Assembly (NCBI RefSeq): GCF_000001735.4
Contig: NC_003075.7
Location: forward strand, 18,229,001 to 18,293,000
Origin: Arabidopsis thaliana
Lineage: Eukaryota; Streptophyta; Magnoliopsida; Brassicales; Brassicaceae
Direction of reading: 5' to 3'
Length of the DNA stretch: 64,000 nt
A program made the translations under genes and the position numbers. The stretch's first letter is position 1, and each line of letters opens with the position of its first letter. Shown in pieces: positions 58,824 to 64,000 of this stretch. The notes under the pieces were generated by a model. It searched no databases and was not told where the DNA came from. It worked only from the letters and a program-made list of their open reading frames with translations.

Positions 58824-60101
58824 CCCCGGTCTGCTGGATCGATATAAGGCGGAAATAATCAATATATTACAATGAATGAACAAGAATAGTGTTTTTTTTT
58901 CTAGTTCGAACTCTATCGTCAATGTATTGTTGTGTGGTTCACAAGGACTTGTTGTTTCAAACTTCTTGCAATCTATCTATTCGATATTTGGATCCACACA
59001 TTTTGGGGCCTTTTTCCTTCACTAAAGTCAGCATTTGCTTTCTTTTGTTCATGCACATTGTAACGAGGAACCTCTGCATTTTTCAATTTCTGAATCTTGT
59101 TCACTGATCCTCTTCCCATTTCTCTCATCTCTTTAGAACTGGGAGTTCCTCGGTGACACCATCATTAGCTTTGGTCTTGGTCTTGAAGCGTCCATGGGTT
59201 GATACTTGATATTGTACTGTTTAAGACTACTTGTGACGTTGCCAGCTTCTTAGACCGGTTTTCTCCGGTTTAGGATCAGGTTGTTTCCCAATTTTATGTT
59301 ATCGTTTAGACTTTAGATCTTTTTTGAGCATGGAAGGGAGTTTAGCATCATTTTTTAAGTATTCTAGCGAATTACATAAGAATTAGTCATTCTAACGAAC
59401 TTAAAACCCGACCAACTAATAATTGTGAATCCAAATTTTCTTGCAGTGTACTCATAAACTCATTCTTGGTCACCAACTATGTATATAAGTAAGTAACTAT
59501 ATAATATTGATATTTTTGAAACAATATACTACCAAACATATTCGAGAGCCCCACATTCACCAGACAATTCGTCCAACGCCAATCTCGCCAGCCTTTAGCT
59601 TAAATTACCAAAGGGACAAAAAAAAGTTAAAGATGAAGAAAAAATATAATACAATTTCCGTTAAATTTACTTATAAACACTAAATTGCTAGTCAAAATTT
59701 CATTACCTATGAATAATATTTAGAAAAAAAATACTGTATAAGTTGGATTTCTTATACAAAGATACATGACTCAGCCTTCCGTTACAAATAGTCGGAACCA
59801 AACTAAGAATTTGCTCCATAATCTCTTACTTGTGGCATTAATTAGTCATTTGAACGTCATTTCTATTAAGTGGAGAGTAAAAGTCTGATGCTAAAAAAAT
59901 AATCGATTTACTTTCGCCTTTGTGTCTCTTTGTATCCCCACCACCTCCTTATCTAGTTAACCGCGTAACGAGATGGACGGGCACAACTATATACATACAA
60001 GACGTGTGTGTGTGTGTTCATGCCTATATAATAGCTAATGTTCTTGTAAGTTATAACTCGAACAAGAAACAGTAAGAGAACTTATAAATAGAGAAGGCTA
60101 T
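58824..60101. other. Alternative 3' exon region and promoter of the MGNC gene
   Basis: The alternative terminal exon 59138-59157 and 3' UTRs of the NFD6-like gene occupy the left part. From about 59300 rightward I see no gene. A (GT)n run at about 60004-60017 and a TATAAATA at 60083-60090 lie just upstream of the next gene. Confidence 0.5.
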
Positions 60102-60702
60102 ATGGGGAATTGTGCACTAAAGCCAAAAGTTCTGTCAGAAACCGGAGCTCCGGCGCCGGAGGAGCTCAAGGATTCACTTCTTGAATACCATAAGATGGAC
60201 GCTGCAAAATCTCTTAGCAACTTGTTCCTTCAAGTAAGTCACTATAAAATTAAAAACAAGCACAAGAAATTATGATGTTATATTAAGTTATGTTATTCTT
60301 TGTGTCTCATTTGTGTTTTCTTTTGGTTAATAGGACAAGGCAGATAAGATAACGAAAGAAGACGAGAAGATCACACCGGAAAAGATACCGGTTACTGATG
60401 ATCTGAAAACAGCTTTGGAGGAGGAAAATACTCCGACCAAAGAGGCAAAATCTCCGGCAACAGAGACAAAGTATTCGGTAACAGAGAAAAGAGCTCCGGC
60501 TGACAAGAAGATAACACCGGAAATGATGCCGGTTACTGAAGATCTGAAAACAGTTTTGGAGGAGGAGGCAAAACCTCCTGCAACAGAGACAAAAGCTATG
60601 GTTGATGATCAGAAGGTGAAGAACGAAGTGGCCGTTCGTGAAGAGAAAATCATTGACCTCGTGACTGTGAAAGAGAACGAAACAGAGGCGAAAACAGAGT
60701 AG
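60102..60702 (+). CDS. Myristoylatable Lys/Glu-rich protein with internal repeat
   Basis: Two exons, 60102-60233 and 60334-60702, give 166 aa. It begins MGNCALKPKVLSE: Gly2 for N-myristoylation and Cys4 for palmitoylation, so membrane tethering is likely. A conserved-looking helical stretch, KDSLLEYHKMDAAKSLSNLF, follows in exon 1. Exon 2 is disordered and charged, with a duplicated segment: KITPEKIPVTDDLKTALEEE and KITPEMMPVTEDLKTVLEEE, each followed by a Pro/Ala/Thr-Glu stretch (PATETK). I recall At4g39320, labelled microtubule-associated-protein-like, a label that rests on composition. No catalytic motif; function unknown. A TATA-like TATAAATA lies 12-20 bases upstream of the ATG, which is very close, so the true transcript start may be elsewhere. 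Confidence 0.85.
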
Positions 60703-62267
60703 GTGGGAAAAGAATAAACACAGTGAAACAGCCTTGAAACGCTAGTTTCTGCGTTCTTGATAGCAAAATGCTTGTTTTTGTTTAGATTATATTTTTCCTC
60801 GATAGATAAACGCAAACGCTGTATTCTTTATATGAATTGAAAACTTCAAATTTCCTATTGACCGATCCGTCAACCCAAAAGAATGTCAATGTAAGAGGCT
60901 ACGAAGAACGTGTTTTTCCGTTTTCGTTTTCTGCGATTGCGTTTCAAAGAGAATGCATGCGTAAATCGGTGCCCGTTACAACACTTTCGAAAGTTTTGGT
61001 TTGGACTTTAACGGGCCGATACGGGCCGTATTATAAAAAATTTGTAAAATAAGCAACAGTTTAATGGACCGAACTTCGTCGATCGAGATCTAACGGGCGA
61101 GTAAGAACCGGGTCGGAAATACGGATCCGGATTCTGAGCATTAAATTGTGAAACAACTAACTCGACAAACCTTTTAATTGCAGCAATTTAAGAGGCCACC
61201 GAACTCTCGCGCCTCGACATCTCAATTATACATGTAGTGAACAGCCAATAATATTTAGCCACGTGTTCATAGTTTGTTGGTAGTTATAAACTTAGACTAA
61301 TAAACTCGACCACTTCTAACCACCACCGGTTCATGGACGACCGACCTGACCTACGAAAGTTAAAGTGAGTTCTTTAATAAATGTGAGACCAAACGAAGAA
61401 TTTTTGTTAGCATCAAATTAAGTCCAAAACATGACTTTTATTGATTTCATATGATTCAATTATAAAGCAGATCAGATAAGTGATGTGTAACGAGGATGAA
61501 GACATTAATTGTTATGGCGAGTTCGGTATAATAATTCGAATTTTATCAACAACGTCCAACCAGATTTATCCATAATGGCTTTAACTTCAAGTTTGAACCA
61601 TGATGATGTGAATTATAAGAAGAAGAAAAAATCACAACCTCGCATAGTCATATATTCCAAAAATAGAGAAAGTGAAAAGGACATCTTAATTATACATCAT
61701 GTATTTTTTCTTTTTATCCATAGCTAATTGACGTGCTTTAAAACCGTGAGAGTGTTATATGCCAGTCATAAATTCCCAGCAAATAAATCGGCCATGCAAG
61801 AAAATTTGAAATCAAGAATCAAGGGCAGTGAATTCAGTAACGTGTCAATTCTGACAGTAATTTTTTCTCTCTTTTTTTCAAAAAAAAAAAAGAAAATAAT
61901 CGCATACAAAACAAATTATATGGCTATTTTCTGTTAAATTTTATAAATGATAGTAATTTTAGTCAACCATAATTTAAAATGTGATTTTGTTTTAAGAATT
62001 TTTCCCTAAGATGGCATTTCAGTCAACATTCATATATGGTATTATATATAATGAAAATAAATAACTTTCTTAATTTCACGAAATGGAAAAGTTTAGTATA
62101 GAAACAAATCTTTAGTCTCTTAATTTACTGGTGGCAGCAATAAAAGGGATATTAATATCTCTATCTACTTCTCTCAACTGTAACTGCCCATATATGTACC
62201 ACTCCCTCGAGAGTATCACACAACATAAACCCAATCTCTCACTCAGACTAAGACAGAGTCAGAAACA
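60703..62267. other. Intergenic DNA and CAD9 promoter
   Basis: No supported gene. Short plus-strand frames at 60837-61052, 61509-61727 and 61728-61937 are AT-rich and random in composition. The CAD9 leader (about 62200-62267) is CT-rich then ACAATGG at the start. Confidence 0.5.
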
Positions 62268-63772
62268 ATGGCGAAATCTCCAGAAACAGAGCATCCGAAC
62301 AAAGTCTTTGGTTGGGGTGCTAGAGACAAATCCGGTGTTCTCTCTCCTTTTCACTTCTCTAGAAGGTTTCCTTACTTCTCATCACTTCTTCTTGTTTCTT
62401 TACCACCTTTTTCTTTTCCTGTTTATGTTAAAGAAATCTAAATTTGGTCCGAGATCTGTTACAAAGTTTTGCTGTTCGTTTCTCTGTTGTCTCTGATGAT
62501 TGGTCTAATTTTTACTCTGCAGAGACAATGGTGAAAATGATGTGACAGTGAAGATCTTGTTCTGTGGAGTTTGCCACACTGATTTACACACCATCAAAAA
62601 CGACTGGGGATACTCGTATTACCCAGTAGTTCCAGGGTAATCTCGAAACAAAATTTCAAACAGAGATATCGTATTTAACAAGTTTTCTATTATATAACAA
62701 AACCTTGTATATTAATTAGGCATGAAATCGTTGGGATCGCTACAAAAGTTGGTAAGAACGTGACTAAATTCAAAGAAGGAGATCGTGTCGGAGTAGGAGT
62801 GATCAGTGGCTCGTGCCAATCTTGCGAATCTTGTGACCAAGATCTTGAAAACTACTGTCCTCAAATGTCTTTCACATACAATGCGATTGGATCCGATGGA
62901 ACCAAGAATTACGGTGGCTATTCGGAGAACATTGTGGTTGATCAACGGTTTGTTTTGCGGTTTCCGGAGAATTTACCGAGCGATTCGGGTGCGCCGTTGC
63001 TGTGTGCTGGAATCACTGTGTATAGTCCAATGAAGTATTATGGTATGACTGAGGCAGGGAAGCATTTAGGGGTTGCTGGACTTGGTGGGCTTGGTCATGT
63101 TGCTGTTAAGATTGGTAAAGCTTTTGGTTTGAAAGTTACTGTCATTAGTTCTTCTTCTACGAAAGCAGAGGAAGCCATTAATCATCTTGGTGCTGATTCG
63201 TTTCTTGTCACAACTGATCCTCAGAAAATGAAGGTAACGAGAGTGATTTTAAACTTGGTCCAATCCGGTTCAGTTCAGAAAGTAAAGAGAGTGACTTTAA
63301 CTTGGTTTTGTTTTGTATGGAAAACTTAGGCTGCAATTGGAACAATGGACTACATTATCGATACGATATCAGCAGTACATGCTCTGTATCCGTTGCTCGG
63401 TTTACTCAAAGTCAACGGAAAGCTCATTGCTTTAGGCTTACCTGAGAAGCCTCTCGAGCTACCAATGTTCCCTCTTGTTCTCGGTAAAGAAAAAAGGAAC
63501 ATCAGAAAACTTTTTTCTGCAATATCTTTTTTCGTGTAACACAAGTTAACTCGACTTACTGTTTTTTAGGAAGGAAAATGGTTGGAGGAAGTGACGTGGG
63601 AGGGATGAAGGAGACACAAGAGATGCTTGATTTCTGCGCTAAGCACAACATTACAGCTGATATTGAATTGATTAAGATGGATGAGATTAACACTGCGATG
63701 GAGAGGCTTGCTAAGTCTGATGTTAGGTACAGGTTCGTGATCGACGTGGCTAACTCCTTGAGCCCTCCATGA
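62268..63772 (+). CDS. CAD9: Cinnamyl alcohol dehydrogenase family protein
   Basis: Zinc-dependent medium-chain dehydrogenase related to the enzymes that reduce cinnamaldehydes to monolignols with NADPH; cytosolic. Five exons, 62268-62365, 62523-62636, 62720-63233, 63330-63483 and 63570-63772, give 360 aa. Catalytic-zinc ligands are in GVCHTDLH and PGHE; the structural-zinc motif is [15 protein letters not shown]. The Rossmann glycine motif is GLGGLGH, followed by [15 protein letters not shown]; the Ser after the second strand fits NADP preference. The C-terminal part shows [15 protein letters not shown] and [15 protein letters not shown]. It starts [10 protein letters not shown]. It belongs to the class of CAD-like proteins with weak or unclear activity on lignin precursors, unlike CAD4/CAD5. 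Matches my memory of At4g39330. Confidence 0.95.
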
Positions 63773-64000
63773 ATGATCCGGATCTAAGAATTGAGCATTG
63801 AGGAGGCTTTAAATCTATGTCATAATCTTGGTGTTTGTTTGTGTCTCTCGAGTTATCTTCGTTTTCTGCTTTCGGTTTGAGAATCGGTTTCTTCTCAGAC
63901 AAGTTACCTTATTTCGTTGTTTTCTTCTCATGTTCTGTTTCCTGAGAGAAACTCTTTCTGATTCCAGATAAGACTTTGATCCATTTTCAGTTTGCTAATA
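63773..64000 (+). other. 3' flank of CAD9
   Basis: Probably the CAD9 3' UTR; T-rich, no gene seen. Confidence 0.5.

Overview
The window is plant nuclear DNA. Genes are split by short GT-AG introns, the intergenic DNA is AT-rich, leaders often carry introns, and the proteins are plant-type. I recognise the gene order as the distal long arm of Arabidopsis thaliana chromosome 4, roughly loci At4g39140 to At4g39330. The species and locus names come from memory of the families and their order; no search was run. Exon boundaries were worked out by hand from splice consensus and frame. In every multi-exon gene listed the exon lengths sum to an intact reading frame.

Layout. 1-7.8 kb: a RING-finger protein and a DnaJ/DnaJ-X protein (both minus), then a compact divergent promoter. 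7.8-17.7 kb: a TFIIIB B''-like SANT protein (plus), then two tail-to-tail Sec14-nodulin lipid-transfer paralogues. 17.7-23 kb: a repeat block with a 174-bp tandem array, coding-like relics, a Helitron-like 3' end and AT-rich tandem repeats. A related segment about 0.13-0.19 kb long lies at each edge in the same orientation. 23-28 kb: a lysine/glutamate-rich membrane protein, a lone intron-containing tRNA-Tyr and a broken F-box pseudogene. 28-42 kb: RPS25, the ADP-glucose pyrophosphorylase large subunit APL3, the Golgi retrieval receptor RER1A, the PCBER/isoflavone-reductase-like enzyme, an 86-aa protein and a kelch F-box protein. 42-51 kb: RADIALIS-like 1, the clock-linked glycine-rich RNA-binding protein GRP8 and an LRR receptor-like kinase with a degenerate kinase domain. 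51-58 kb: cytosolic PheRS alpha chain, a duplicated copy of its last exon next to a kelch F-box relic, and a second intact kelch F-box gene. 57.8-64 kb: an NFD6-like small mitochondrial protein with two alternative 3' exons, a myristoylatable acidic protein, and CAD9.

The genes do not form one pathway; this is ordinary euchromatin. Shared themes are translation and RNA supply (RPS25, PheRS, tRNA-Tyr, TFIIIB subunit), membrane traffic (two Sec14 proteins, RER1A) and carbon or phenylpropanoid metabolism (APL3, PCBER, CAD9). Several promoters carry site II (TGGGCC/T) and telo-box motifs typical of growth-linked genes.

I found no convincing new multi-gene system. The observations most worth a second look are the pseudokinase receptor, the PheRS last-exon duplication, the flanked repeat block at 18.5-22.8 kb, the equal-length alternative C-termini of the NFD6-like gene, and a possible small two-exon gene opposite RADIALIS-like 1.
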